From contig JAEWKY010000013.1 in the NCBI GenBank assembly GCA_023457615.1, positions 1 through 23,885 of the forward strand: a stretch of DNA of 23,885 bases, in the 5' to 3' direction. The position numbers and the translations under genes were made by a program. The notes below the pieces were generated by a model, which saw nothing but the letters and a program-made list of their open reading frames with translations, had not been told where the DNA came from and made no database searches. The DNA is from Actinomycetes bacterium. GTDB lineage: Bacteria; Actinomycetota; Actinomycetes; Actinomycetales; Microbacteriaceae. Of the stretch, positions 6,467-12,882 are shown in pieces. Within the stretch, counting starts at the first letter, position 1. Every line of letters begins with the position of its first letter.

Positions 6467-7633
6467 TCTGCTGTTCATGGGTTGGTAGTCGCGCTCGGGG
6501 TCGAGGGTGAGTTCGCGGAGGAGCTCGCCGGTGGTGGCGTGGATGATGCGGATGTCGAGGTCGTCGGCGAGGAGCAGGATTCGCGTGCCGGCGTGGGGGC
6601 GGCCGACGGGGATGTGGCGGAGGCGTCCTGCGTGGCGGAGGGTGACGACGCCGTTCTTGCTGATCCGGTCGTGCCGGACTCGATGGTGAGTGTCGGGTTC
6701 GCGGGTGCCGGGTCCGGCCTTCGGGAAGGTGTTGTAGCGGCTGGCTGGGGTCGCGCCATGTGGCAGCGAGCGGTGCGGGCGGCGCTCGTTGTAGTCGATG
6801 CGGAACGCGTCGATCGCTGCCTGTAGTTCGTCGAGGTTGCCGGATGGTGGGGCTGCGGTGAGCCACTCCTTCAGCGTCTGCTGGAACCTTTCCACCTTGC
6901 CTTGGGTCTGCGGGTGGGCGGGGGAGCCGTTCTTCTGGGTGATGCCGAGGCGGCGTAGTTCGTGTTCGAACGCGTTGCGGCCGCCTTCGCGGCGGCGTCC
7001 CGCGAGGCGGACGGTGAAGATCATGCCGTTGTCGGTGAGCGTGGACGCGGGGGTCCCGTGGTCAGCGATCGCGTCGCGGAGCTCTTGCACGAGGGTTGCG
7101 GTGGTGACGCTGCGGTGGGCGGTGACCGAGACCGCGAAACGGGTGCAATCGTCGAGGAAGGTGAGGATCTCGACCGGGGTGCCGTCGGCGAGGCGCCAGT
7201 GCGTCACGTCCGACTGCCAGGTCTCATTGGGTTGAGCCGCCTCGAAGCGGATGTAAGACGAGCGAGGACGCTTCTTCGGCTCCGGGATCACGAGACCGGC
7301 CCGAGTGAGGATGCGACTGACGGTCGCCGGGGAGATGGTCACCCCGTGGTGCACGCGCAGATGCCAGGCGATCGTGACCGGCCCATGATCCAGACCACGG
7401 GACCGTAGGTTCGCCCGCAGGTTCGCGGTCAGCTCGATCGTCGCCTGCGCTGTCGCGGTGGGCGAGGTTCGTGGTCGACGAGACCTCGGCTCGAACGCTG
7501 CCTCACCCTCGAGCCGATAGCGGGCGACAAGCTTCGACACCCACCCCTTCGAGGCGCCGTAGGCGCGCGCGACCTCGGCCTGGGTCCGACCCTCGAGCAC
7601 GACGGCAGTGATGATCAGGCGAGCCTTCGACAC
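6449..7633 (-). CDS. IS481-family DDE transposase (IS A)
   Basis: The 394-residue protein starts at GTG 7633. The N-terminal helix-turn-helix (about 14-45, GRTQAEVARAYGASKGWVSKL) is followed by a second HTH-like region (HHGVTISPATVSRIL). An rve-type DDE core follows: Asp in ETWQSDVTHW, Asp in TPASTLTDNGMIFT, and Glu in TQGKVERFQQTLKEWL. The C-terminal tail has the NERRPHRSLPHGATPASRY segment typical of the family. Length and motifs look complete, so it may be active. The stop codon at 6449-6451 lies inside the terminator hairpin of the element. The transposase of element B is a homologue with many substitutions along its length. Confidence 0.92.
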   Translation of the reverse strand: MSKARLIITAVVLEGRTQAEVARAYGASKGWVSKLVARYRLEGEAAFEPRSRRPRTSPTATAQATIELTANLRANLRSRGLDHGPVTIAWHLRVHHGVTISPATVSRILTRAGLVIPEPKKRPRSSYIRFEAAQPNETWQSDVTHWRLADGTPVEILTFLDDCTRFAVSVTAHRSVTTATLVQELRDAIADHGTPASTLTDNGMIFTVRLAGRRREGGRNAFEHELRRLGITQKNGSPAHPQTQGKVERFQQTLKEWLTAAPPSGNLDELQAAIDAFRIDYNERRPHRSLPHGATPASRYNTFPKAGPGTREPDTHHRVRHDRISKNGVVTLRHAGRLRHIPVGRPHAGTRILLLADDLDIRIIHATTGELLRELTLDPERDYQPMNSRKPPNS

Positions 7634-7653
7634 CCCTCAGAGCGTGGCCGAGG

Positions 7654-7701
7654 GTTTCCGATGTCTTGAGACATGGGTTTCCTATGTCCTGCAACCAGAC
7701 A
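7654..7701. repeat. Right end of IS A with a doubled inner motif
   Basis: Read inward from the tip, the end carries the motif (A/G)GACATAGGAAACCC once and then a close copy, AGACATCGGAAACCC, about 23 bases further in. The left end has one copy only. Such doubled motifs are expected of transposase-binding sites, so the two ends are unequal. Confidence 0.6.
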
Positions 7702-7714
7702 CCACCGGTACCGC
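7702..7714 (+). repeat. Direct repeat copy 2 between the two IS elements
   Basis: CCACCGGTACCGC follows the CCAGACA tip of element A and lies two bases before the TGTC tip of element B. It duplicates the tRNA 3' terminus. Copies 1 and 2 share one further C, whereas copy 3 has T there. Confidence 0.9.
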
Positions 7715-7737
7715 CATGTCTTGTCTCAAGACATAGG

Positions 7738-7767
7738 AAACCCTCGGACCCTCAGGTCCGGGGGTTT
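7738..7767. terminator. Bidirectional hairpin terminator in the left end of IS B
   Basis: CGGACC (7745-7750) pairs with GGTCCG (7755-7760) around CTCA. The stem extends to AAACCC facing GGGTTT. It sits at the same place as the terminator of element A, but the stem bases differ in a paired way. It overlaps the stop codon of the transposase gene. Confidence 0.65.
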
Positions 7768-8906
7768 TCTGCTGTTCGGGGTTGGTAGTCGCGGTCGGGG
7801 TTGATGGTGAGCTCGCGGAGGAGTTCGCCGGTGGTGGCGTGGATGATGCGGACGTCGTAGTCGTCGATGAGCAGGATGACGTGGGTTCGGGCGTGGGGTC
7901 GTCCGATGCCGATGTGGTGGAGTCGGCTGCGGATGCGGAGGGTGACGGTTCCGCTTTGATCGATGCGGTCGTGGCGGACGCGGGTGTGGTGGTCTGAGGC
8001 TCGGTCACGATCGGTCGGGGCGGCTTTCGGGAGGGTTCGGTAGCGGGTTGCCGGTGTCGCTTGGTGCGGCAACGATCGGTGGGGTCGACGGTGGTTGTAT
8101 TCGTCGACGAACTCGTCGAGCAGCTGTTGCAGGTCGGCGATGGTGGTCGGTTGGGGGGCTCTCGCGCGGAGCCAGTTCTTCATCGTCTGCTGGAATCGTT
8201 CGACTTTGCCTTGGGTTTGCGGGTGTCCGGGTCCGCCGTTCTTCTGGTGGATGCCGCGGTCGCGAAGTTCGGCTTCGAAGGCGTTGCGGCCTCCTCGCCG
8301 TCCCCAGCCGGAGTGTTTGACCGTGAAGACCATGCCGTTGTCGGTCAACGTCGACGCGGGCGGCCCGTGCTCGTGGATCGCGGTGCGGAACGAGCTGAGG
8401 ACGGCGGGGGTGGTGACCGCGGAATGGGCGGTGACGCCGATCGCGTAGCGGGTGCAGTCGTCGAGGAACGTGAGGATCTCGGCGTTGCCGCCGGTGCTGA
8501 GTCGGTAGTGGGTGAAGTCGGACTGCCAGCACTCGTTCGGCATCGCCGCCTCGAACCGGATGTAGGAGGACCGGGGTCGTTTCCGCGGTTCCGGGACGAT
8601 GACGCCGCCGCGTCGGAGGGTGGGCCAGATCGTCGCCGCCGACACCGTCACCCCTGCTTGTTCGAGGTGCCATCGGATCGTGTGAGCTCCCGCATCCAAG
8701 CCCTGCGATGTGAGCCGTTGCCGCAGCTCGAGGATCGTGGCGACGGTGTCCGCGCTGATCGCGGCCGGCGTCGACTTCGGCCGGCGTGACTTGGGCTCGA
8801 ACGCCGCCGCACCCTCGACCCGATAGCGGGCGACGAGCTTCGACACCCATCCCTTCGAGACGCCGTAGGCGCGGGCGACCTCAGCCTGCGAACGCCCCTC
8901 CAGCAC
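7752..8906 (-). CDS. IS481-family DDE transposase (IS B), start possibly damaged
   Basis: The 384-residue protein has the same layout as its neighbour in element A. HTH GRSQAEVARAYGVSKGWVSKL is followed by the DDE core with Asp in ECWQSDFTHY, Asp in STLTDNGMVFT and Glu in TQGKVERFQQTMKNWL. The first usable start is GTG 8906. The element A protein begins 11 residues earlier at a GTG; here the upstream codons still encode the homologous SRARLIITAV, but the GTG position is GGG (8939-8937). The full-length start therefore seems lost, and the protein may be short by about 11 residues, poorly translated, or begun at a non-standard codon. Confidence 0.85.
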   Translation of the reverse strand: MLEGRSQAEVARAYGVSKGWVSKLVARYRVEGAAAFEPKSRRPKSTPAAISADTVATILELRQRLTSQGLDAGAHTIRWHLEQAGVTVSAATIWPTLRRGGVIVPEPRKRPRSSYIRFEAAMPNECWQSDFTHYRLSTGGNAEILTFLDDCTRYAIGVTAHSAVTTPAVLSSFRTAIHEHGPPASTLTDNGMVFTVKHSGWGRRGGRNAFEAELRDRGIHQKNGGPGHPQTQGKVERFQQTMKNWLRARAPQPTTIADLQQLLDEFVDEYNHRRPHRSLPHQATPATRYRTLPKAAPTDRDRASDHHTRVRHDRIDQSGTVTLRIRSRLHHIGIGRPHARTHVILLIDDYDVRIIHATTGELLRELTINPDRDYQPRTAENPRT

Positions 8907-8958
8907 AACCGCAGTGATGATCAGACGAGCTCTCGACCCCCTCCCGAGACTGGCCCGA

Positions 8959-9007
8959 CGTTTCCTATGTCTTGAGACACCCGTTTCCTATGTCCTGCAA
9001 CCAGACA
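8959..9007. repeat. Right end of IS B with a doubled inner motif
   Basis: As in element A, the right end has the tip-proximal GGACATAGGAAAC and a second AGACATAGGAAAC about 23 bases inside. The outermost 25 bases match the element A end, so the two transposases could recognise each other's ends. Confidence 0.6.
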
Positions 9008-9020
9008 CCACCGGTACCGC
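9008..9020 (+). repeat. Direct repeat copy 3, outer edge of the IS pair
   Basis: CCACCGGTACCGC follows the right tip of element B and leads into TCTGG and the hairpin at 9024-9052. Joining copy 1 to the bases after copy 3 restores a plausible original tRNA-plus-terminator arrangement. Confidence 0.9.
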
Positions 9021-9023
9021 TCT

Positions 9024-9052
9024 GGAAAACCCCTGTTGATCAGGGGTTTTCC
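9024..9052 (+). terminator. Original tRNA-Ser terminator, now displaced
   Basis: GGAAAACCCCTG (9024-9035) pairs perfectly over 12 bases with CAGGGGTTTTCC (9041-9052) around TTGAT. The T-rich descending arm is typical of a Rho-independent terminator. It now lies 2.6 kb from the tRNA with the two IS elements between, and it can also serve the leftward gene that ends at 9141. Confidence 0.75.
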
Positions 9053-9140
9053 TGGTTCCGGACGCTCTCGCTCGATGGCTCTGCACACCAGCGACACATG
9101 ACACACGGGTTTCGGGACCAGCTTTGCCCGGAGCGCGAAT

Positions 9141-11534
9141 CTATCCATCAAGCTGGGTCGTAGACGAAACGTCCCGAATGCCCTCGTTGTGGAGATCGTC
9201 GTCGCGGACTTCAAGGTAGGCCCGGAAGGCCGGGTGCACTCGGTACCGAACGTCAGAGGCCTCCTTCGCGGCGAATCGAGCGGCGACCTTCTCTTGTCGT
9301 CGTGCGTCGGTCTCCCCTTCAACGTGCACGAACTGACCTGAGTTCACCTCGACGCCTAGGAATGACGTTCGGATCAACCATTGGCGAATGTCGTCTGGTG
9401 ACTCGTAGGTCGAGAGGAGATCGTCCAACTCCGTCTTGGTGATCGTCGAGTCGACACCTGCAAACTCGTAAAGAGCCTCCTCGAGGTCGAATCCCTCGAC
9501 CTCGCTTTCGACCAACAGAGCTTCGATCGCGAATCTCGAGTACTGTCGCTCCGCCGTCGTGATGTCGTCCGCGGTGATCGTTGCGTGGCGGCGATTAATT
9601 GCGGTTGTCAGAGACGCATTCGCAAGGTAGATAAAGTCACGGGGTCGCGGGAGGGTCCGCCAGAGCATGTAATCACGGGTTGGGATCCCTCTGACCTCGG
9701 AGGCGAAGACTTCTTCCCACATCGAAAAGGAACGGTTCGGCTCCTTCTTAGAGCGATTCGCGGCGTAGCGCTCCTCAAGCACGCGTGCAAGCAACTCCTG
9801 GTCTTGCCATCGAACGGCGAGAACCCCAACCTTGTCGGGTTCTCGGGCAAAGCGCGCAATCGCATCAAAGATATCTGTCCGAAGGAAGACTGTGAGGGTG
9901 ACGTTGACTGAATCGATCCCACGAGCCGGCCGCGAGAACTCTCGCTCCACCTTCCCGATCGCGGAAAGGAGCGACAACACGAATCGGGCGAGCACTTCGT
10001 AATCGGCCCCCTTCTCCCACGCCTTGTCCAAATTGTCGATCAACACCGCGACTCGGCTGAAATCCCGCAGGGCAGCTATCACTAGGTCACGGAGACGGCC
10101 GAGCTTCTGGAGGCCCAGCACTCGACCGATAAACGCCTGCTCTGATTCGCCAGCCCTCCGAGGCTCATCGACCAATCGCGAGACGGCGCCCTCGAGTCGG
10201 AGCGACAAATCCTCGTCCGCGTCAATCCCCAGCGAAGAGACCTCCTGTTGCAACTCCTGAAGGGCAGCGTTGCCGCCTGCGCCAGCCGGAAGCTCGGCCG
10301 CGTAGGCCAGCGCTTGGATGGCGATCTCTGTTGAAAGGAGATAGCGCCAAAGGCTTAGCATGAGGTATTCGGAATGGGAATCTGACTCGATCGACCTGAT
10401 CAGTTCGACGAGCTGCGCTAGTTCGTAGCTGGCTGGTTTGACCGCGACGACAAGCTGCCGCCGGTCCTTTCTCAGCTCATCAACCGCCTGACCCATCGTT
10501 GCGGTCTTGCCAGTCCCTTTCCGTCCCACGAAGACTTTCGCCGTTCCATCGAGAATCGCTGTGAACTCGCTCGTGTTCACGAAGTAGTTGCTCAGCTCGA
10601 CTCGCTCGTACTCCGCGACGTACTGACCAAATGTCTTTATCGGTAGTTCAATCTCGAGGACCATCCGACCCAGCCGTCGACCCTCCTGTGTCGGAAGGTT
10701 GTCTAGCCACGCGCTCACTTGCGATTGCAAGGCGGCAGTGCTGTTGTATACGTAAAGCAGGTCCTTATAGTCCAGGGGCGTTTCGAATCCCTCCTCCGCG
10801 ACCATGAGAGTCGGCAGCTTTAAGCCATACGCCACACCCGCAAGAAAACTCGCCCGAGCATTGTGCTCAAGCGAACGCAGTCGCGTGGGTGCTAGGAGAT
10901 GGAAGATCGCCGCCGACGATCGGTATATTTCCTTCACATAGAAGTCGAGGGGCGCGAGTGCAAGATCGTCCTCGGCCCCTAGGATCTTCAGATGACTTTG
11001 GCGAGCAAGAAACTTCTCGAGAATCACACTCGCCTGGGACTTCGTCGGTACCGACGGCGCGAAGATCGCGTGGGCTTCCTTTGCCCGCGCGTTGAGTAGC
11101 AACTCGGAAAGCAGTTCTGGCTCTGTTTCCTCTCTGACACGTTGGAGAAAGGCGGTAACGATCGGGTCAGCGCGAGCGGAGTAGTCGAGTCGCCCTACGG
11201 TCGCGAGAATTCCAAGATTCTTCCAGTTCTTCAAGGCATTCGTGTCAGTCTCGTCTAGCGCAAGCCAAAGATGCTTGCCCGACCCGAGTGCATAACCAGC
11301 CTCGAACAGAACATTGCTGTTTAGGCTGCTTAATTCCGCAATGGTCGTGCCAGCGGCATCAATCGCGCCAGTTATCGTCGAGACGAGCAACTTACCCTCG
11401 ACGCGGAGATCTTGCCAGGTCTTGCTGGCAACTCCCGATGCGGTCAACTGCTGAGCCGCCGCTCGCATCACCTCTGCGCGCAAGTTCGACTCGGAGCCAT
11501 ATGCAAAGAAGGCCTGAGGGCTCGGTGCTGACAT
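9141..11534 (-). CDS. NDT/TIR-like domain - P-loop ATPase fusion (Sll1717-like), candidate defence protein
   Basis: The 797-residue protein starts at ATG 11534; no good ribosome binding site is seen. Residues about 5-135 resemble nucleoside deoxyribosyltransferase/TIR-like Rossmann modules: FFAYGSES at the first strand, then DAAGTTIAELSSLNSNVLFEAGYALG with Glu78 at the catalytic Glu position. Residues about 175-280 look like a second, decayed copy (AAIFHLLAP... SFLAGVAYGLKLPTLMVAEE), where Leu231 replaces that Glu. A P-loop ATPase follows: Walker A GRKGTGKT (337-344), Walker B VAVLIDNLDKAW with Asp500, then LRTDIFD (551-557) and RPRDFIYLAN (630-639). It matches my memory of the P-loop ATPase Sll1717 family. 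The C-terminal 130 residues are unassigned. Base composition is lower in GC than its neighbours, and rare TTA (codon 68) and CTA codons occur. This suggests horizontal transfer. Confidence 0.72.
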   Translation of the reverse strand: MSAPSPQAFFAYGSESNLRAEVMRAAAQQLTASGVASKTWQDLRVEGKLLVSTITGAIDAAGTTIAELSSLNSNVLFEAGYALGSGKHLWLALDETDTNALKNWKNLGILATVGRLDYSARADPIVTAFLQRVREETEPELLSELLLNARAKEAHAIFAPSVPTKSQASVILEKFLARQSHLKILGAEDDLALAPLDFYVKEIYRSSAAIFHLLAPTRLRSLEHNARASFLAGVAYGLKLPTLMVAEEGFETPLDYKDLLYVYNSTAALQSQVSAWLDNLPTQEGRRLGRMVLEIELPIKTFGQYVAEYERVELSNYFVNTSEFTAILDGTAKVFVGRKGTGKTATMGQAVDELRKDRRQLVVAVKPASYELAQLVELIRSIESDSHSEYLMLSLWRYLLSTEIAIQALAYAAELPAGAGGNAALQELQQEVSSLGIDADEDLSLRLEGAVSRLVDEPRRAGESEQAFIGRVLGLQKLGRLRDLVIAALRDFSRVAVLIDNLDKAWEKGADYEVLARFVLSLLSAIGKVEREFSRPARGIDSVNVTLTVFLRTDIFDAIARFAREPDKVGVLAVRWQDQELLARVLEERYAANRSKKEPNRSFSMWEEVFASEVRGIPTRDYMLWRTLPRPRDFIYLANASLTTAINRRHATITADDITTAERQYSRFAIEALLVESEVEGFDLEEALYEFAGVDSTITKTELDDLLSTYESPDDIRQWLIRTSFLGVEVNSGQFVHVEGETDARRQEKVAARFAAKEASDVRYRVHPAFRAYLEVRDDDLHNEGIRDVSSTTQLDG

Positions 11535-11564
11535 GCCCGAAGACTACAGACGCGCCGTGCTCAC

Positions 11565-11780
11565 GTGCGTGCTTGTTCGAAACGAGTTTCAACCCGCTGC
11601 GCTCGGCTCGAGCGCGGCGTCACCCTCGGCCCCGCCAGCGGGCTATGAGTCGGCTAACGCGACTCGGATGGAGCGGTATTGAGGGATCGCAATCGCATTA
11701 GCCGTGCGGACCGAGTTCGACCGATCGTCGTCTCGTACCGCGAGATTCTGGAGTTCTTCTTCCAGGATTCACGACCCGAT
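11565..11780 (+). pseudogene. Decayed msrA fragment
   Basis: The stretch 11730-11780 closely matches the intact msrA of this window at about 21160-21210: both encode SYRE(I/L)LEFFFQ, and both continue into a cacgacccg word. Here one inserted base after CCAG breaks the frame. Weaker similarity runs leftward through gccgt...gagttcga (msrA AVEIEFD), aacgcgac (NAT) and gggctat (GY). The remnant therefore covers roughly msrA residues 10-75 with stops and frameshifts. The left border is uncertain. No other gene is visible in the 270 bases between the ATPase gene and the LacI gene. Confidence 0.65.
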
Positions 11781-11805
11781 GGGGCCGACGTCGCGGTTCC
11801 TCGAT

Positions 11806-12777
11806 TCAGCTCGACGCGCGGGGGACAAGCTCGGTGCGGGTCTCGGGTCCCGCCGCCGGTGCGGTTGATCCGGTGGCCGCGTGCAGGGCGATCGCGGCGA
11901 AGAACCGGCCGAGCCCGGCGTTGTCGACTCGCACGGTCGAGATCGCGGGCACCATCAGGCGCGAGATGGGGGCGTCGTCGTGCCCGACGACGGCGAGGGC
12001 GCCGGGAACATCCAGACCCGCCCGCAGTGCGGCGTTGAGCACCCGGGCCGCCACCTCGTCGTTGTAGCAAGCCACCGCGGTGATGCCCGCACCCACCCAG
12101 GCGGCGAGGGCGGAGGGCTCGACGTCGCCGACGACCTCCCGCGACAGCTCGACGCCGAGCGACACCGCGGCGCGTTCGGCGACCGACGCGCGCTCGGCGA
12201 CGAGGTCGGCGATACGCGGATCGGGGCTCTCGGCATAGACGATGCGGCGGTGACCCCGTGACGCGAGGTGCTCGATCTGCAGCGCCGGCCCCGACCCGTA
12301 GCCGACGGGCTCGCTCGGCGCCCCGGGCTCGCCGCTCGCGACGACCACGGCTCCTCCGCGACGGATGGCGGCCGCCGTCGACGGGTCGAGCGGGGTGAGG
12401 CTCATGACGACATCCGGCTGCAGCGTCTCCCACAGCGGTCGCGCCTTGCCGCCGGGGTGATGCGTCCACGTCACGAGCGAATAACCGGCCTCGTCGAGGG
12501 CGAGGGATGCCTCCTCGAGGTGCGAGCTCAGCGAGTACTCGAGGGGCCAGTCGGGCAGGATCAGCAGCACGATGCGACTTTGTCCACTGGCGAGCGCACG
12601 AGCCGCCTGATGGGGCCGATATCCCAGGCGGGCCGCCTCATCCAGCACTCGCTGACGGGTGGCGGGGGAGATGGTCTGCCCCGGGGTGTCGTTGAGCACG
12701 AAGCCGACGGTGGCGCGCGAGATGCCGAGGGAGCGCGCGACGTCGGCCGCGGTGACTCGGCGATCCGATGACGACAC
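11806..12777 (-). CDS. LacI-family transcriptional regulator
   Basis: The 323-residue protein has the LacI layout: an N-terminal HTH with hinge helix (VTAADVARSLGISRATVGFVLND, then TRQRVLDEAARLGYRPHQAARAL) and a periplasmic-binding-protein-like sugar-sensing domain ending in GHDDAPISRLMVPAISTVRVD. I chose GTG 12777 because GGAGG lies five bases before it and the HTH follows closely. An upstream in-frame GTG at 12825 adds 16 residues but would run through an operator. The gene is divergent from the MFS-GH3-GH78 operon, and two palindromes lie between them. It is therefore probably the local repressor, responding to a sugar derived from a rhamnoside or glucoside. Confidence 0.92.
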   Translation of the reverse strand: MSSSDRRVTAADVARSLGISRATVGFVLNDTPGQTISPATRQRVLDEAARLGYRPHQAARALASGQSRIVLLILPDWPLEYSLSSHLEEASLALDEAGYSLVTWTHHPGGKARPLWETLQPDVVMSLTPLDPSTAAAIRRGGAVVVASGEPGAPSEPVGYGSGPALQIEHLASRGHRRIVYAESPDPRIADLVAERASVAERAAVSLGVELSREVVGDVEPSALAAWVGAGITAVACYNDEVAARVLNAALRAGLDVPGALAVVGHDDAPISRLMVPAISTVRVDNAGLGRFFAAIALHAATGSTAPAAGPETRTELVPRASS

Positions 12778-12789
12778 GTGCACCTCCGT

Positions 12790-12805
12790 ACTTGCGCGCG
12801 CTAGC
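12790..12805. promoter_or_regulatory. LacI-type operator 1
   Basis: ACTTGCGCGCGCTAGC matches the perfect palindrome at 12833-12848 at 14 of 16 positions. It lies 13 bases upstream of the GTG start of the regulator gene and close to its ribosome binding site, so it probably serves autoregulation. Confidence 0.65.
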
Positions 12806-12832
12806 GATCCGACGCTAGCATCCACGACAGCG

Positions 12833-12848
12833 ACTAGCGCGCGCTAGT
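12833..12848. promoter_or_regulatory. LacI-type operator 2 (perfect palindrome)
   Basis: ACTAGCGCGCGCTAGT is its own reverse complement and has the central CG expected of LacI-family operators. It lies 34 bases upstream of the transporter start. Its centre is 43 bases from that of operator 1, about four helical turns, so one tetramer or two dimers could bind the same face of the DNA. Two GCTAGC words between the operators may add half-sites. Confidence 0.75.
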
Positions 12849-12882
12849 AACCCGCCCGACAGACGAAGACAACGGAGTCTCC

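Larger units (their letters stand above)
6416..7701 (-). mobile_element. IS481-family insertion sequence A (1286 bp)
   Basis: The element begins with a TGTCCTG end at 6416 and finishes with CCAGACA at 7701. The 25-base ends are inverted and match at 21 positions (TGTC at the tip, then a shared CAGGACATAGGAAAC). It contains one transposase gene reading leftward and is flanked by the 13-base direct repeat. The few bases between repeat and tip (CGC on the left) leave the exact border uncertain by 2-3 bases. The left end folds as GTCCTG-TCT-CAGGAC. Confidence 0.85.
7717..9007 (-). mobile_element. IS481-family insertion sequence B (1291 bp)
   Basis: The element is organised like element A: a TGTCTTG left tip at 7717, a CCAGACA right tip at 9007, one leftward transposase gene and flanking 13-base repeats. 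The left end folds as ATGTCTTG-TCT-CAAGACAT (7716-7734). Compared with the hairpin of element A, one C-G pair has become T-A on both arms. Sequence differs from A throughout the transposase gene, so this is a separate insertion rather than a recent tandem copy. Confidence 0.85.

Noticed and set aside
6353..6826. Plus-strand frames across the IS elements (also 8061-8789)
   Set aside because: They lie opposite intact DDE transposase genes and show no recognisable features.
6400..9020. tRNA-end repeats as attL/attR of an integrase-type genomic island
   Set aside because: No integrase gene is present, and the repeats abut IS481-type inverted ends exactly, so IS insertion explains them.
11392..11592. 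Short minus-strand frame before the ATPase gene
   Set aside because: It lies mostly within the ATPase gene in another frame and has no start signal or recognisable sequence.
12778..12825. Longer LacI start at GTG 12825
   Set aside because: It would place an operator inside the coding region and ignore the well-spaced GGAGG before GTG 12777.
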